DNA of 6,228 nt. It comes from an uncultured Oscillibacter sp. (GTDB lineage Bacteria > Bacillota > Clostridia > Oscillospirales > Oscillospiraceae). Position numbers and translations under genes: made by a program. The stretch covers positions 1 through 6,228 of the forward strand of contig CAJFNE010000112.1 of NCBI GenBank assembly GCA_904393855.1. Reading direction: 5' to 3'. Shown piece after piece: positions 5,541-6,228 of this stretch. Position 1 is the first letter of the stretch. Each line of letters opens with the position of its first letter. Under the pieces are notes generated by a model. The model ran no database searches, was not told where the DNA came from, and saw only the letters and a program-made list of their open reading frames with translations.

Positions 5541-6023
5541 ATGACTTATGAACCGAGAAAAACCGACGCAGATGTCCTGATCGCCCAGGGCGCCTGCGTA
5601 GTGGGCGACGTGACCCTGGCCAAGGGCGTCAGCGTCTGGTACAACGCCGTGATCCGGGGCGACGAGGGCGCCATCACCGTGGGCGAGGACACCAACATCC
5701 AGGACTGCACAGTTCTGCACGAGGCCGTGACCGTGGGCCGGGGCTGCACCGTGGGCCACGGCGCCATCCTCCACGGCTGCACCATTGGGGACAACGTGCT
5801 GATCGGCATGGGCTCCATCGTCCTCAACGGCGCCAGGATCGGCGACAACTGCATCGTGGGCGCCGGAGCCCTGGTCACCGGCAAGATGGACGCCCCCGCC
5901 GGTTCCATGATCCTGGGCAGCCCCGCCAAGGTGGTCCGCCCCCTGACAGAGGAGGAGATTGCCGGCAACCGCGCCTCTGCCCAGACTTACCTGCACCTGG
6001 CCCAGACCTACCGGAGAGGCTGA
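5541..6023 (+). CDS. Gamma carbonic anhydrase family protein
   Basis: Predicted 160-aa cytoplasmic protein of the YrdA/PaaY/gamma-carbonic anhydrase group. Hexapeptide repeats of the left-handed beta-helix type run from about residue 12 to 115 (VVGDVTL, ITVGEDT, CTVGHGAILHG, CTIGDNVLIG, ARIGDNCIVG). The three metal-binding histidines of the family are present: H60 in TVLHE, and H73 and H78 in GHGAILHGC. R39 and D41 in VIRGDEG and the Gln of NIQD (Q54) also match. A C-terminal helix packs against the helix in relatives (LTEEEIAGNRASAQTYLHL, 135-153). It may hydrate CO2 or act on a CoA ester or other metabolite; many members lack measured anhydrase activity. AGGAGGG lies 7 nt before the ATG. 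A permease gene follows after 32 nt, suggesting one operon. Confidence 0.93.
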   Translation: MTYEPRKTDADVLIAQGACVVGDVTLAKGVSVWYNAVIRGDEGAITVGEDTNIQDCTVLHEAVTVGRGCTVGHGAILHGCTIGDNVLIGMGSIVLNGARIGDNCIVGAGALVTGKMDAPAGSMILGSPAKVVRPLTEEEIAGNRASAQTYLHLAQTYRRG

Positions 6024-6055
6024 CCTCCCGTCCCCGGGGAAAGGAACGACAATTT

Positions 6056-6228
6056 ATGGAGTGGAACAAGCAAACGGTCAAGGGCCTGCTGCTGGTGGTC
6101 TGCGGCGGCGTGGCGTTTTACAGCGTTCTCCAAAACCTGAGCGTGGTCTGGGGGGCGGTGCGCGCGCTGTTGGGGATTCTGGCGCCTTTCCTGCTGGGCG
6201 GGGCCCTGGCCTTCATTCTGAACGTGCC
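6056..6228 (+). CDS. AI-2E family transporter, N-terminal part (cut by window)
   Basis: The first 57 codons of a gene that continues past the right edge. The protein starts MEWNKQTVKGLLLVVCGGVA and has a first membrane segment at about 9-25. A second hydrophobic stretch, LLGILAPFLLGGALAFILNV (38-57), matches the N-terminal signature of the AI-2E/PerM/YtvI permease family. Members of this family include autoinducer-2 exporters and sodium-proton antiporters, so the substrate cannot be named. AAAGGA (6040-6045) lies 10 nt before the ATG. The gap to the preceding carbonic anhydrase-like gene is 32 nt and shows no terminator, so co-transcription is likely. Confidence 0.85.
   Translation, partial: MEWNKQTVKGLLLVVCGGVAFYSVLQNLSVVWGAVRALLGILAPFLLGGALAFILNV

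Noticed and set aside
6031..6040. Perfect palindrome TCCCCGGGGA before the permease gene
   Set aside because: Ten bases of GC palindrome is weak in a GC-rich genome, lacks a U-tract, and merges into the ribosome binding site.

Overview
The window looks like a stretch of ordinary chromosome from a GC-rich, anaerobic Clostridia-type Firmicute. An Oscillospiraceae relative (Flavonifractor/Intestinimonas/Oscillibacter-like) is my best guess. This rests on the gene families and their residues, strong purine-rich Shine-Dalgarno sequences, C/G-ending codons, and sigma-A-like promoters in short AT-rich gaps. I ran no database search, so the taxonomy is inference.

Left half, all on the minus strand. 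Read in the direction of transcription it holds: a class U-like sirtuin deacylase (2044-2760), its intrinsic terminator (1976-2007), a promoter and a 460-aa citrate synthase (441-1823), a strong terminator (400-433), and then a separate stable-RNA unit. That unit has a promoter at 348-376, tRNA-Leu(GAG), tRNA-Leu(CAG), and a terminator hairpin that abuts the second tRNA. Sirtuin, citrate synthase and tRNAs therefore look like three separate transcription units.

Right half, all on the plus strand. An ArsC/Spx-fold protein with Ser at the usual catalytic Cys position (2830-3165) diverges from the sirtuin. A YihY/BrkB-family membrane protein (3214-4077) follows 48 nt later. An AT-rich promoter gap leads to an M29 metallo-aminopeptidase (4176-5408). 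A 132-nt gap then holds inverted arms of a 7-bp repeat around a GC hairpin. A gamma-class carbonic anhydrase-like hexapeptide protein (5541-6023) comes next. Last is the first 57 codons of an AI-2E/PerM-family permease, cut by the window edge.

No mobile element with a recognisable transposase or integrase, no CRISPR array, no defence cassette and no clear new multi-gene system is visible. The points most worth a second look are the heptad-repeat element at 5416-5516, the Cys-to-Ser change in the ArsC-like protein, a perfect palindrome over the aminopeptidase -10 box, and two mutually exclusive hairpins after the tRNAs. Long open frames antisense to the real genes are treated as by-products of GC-rich codon use.
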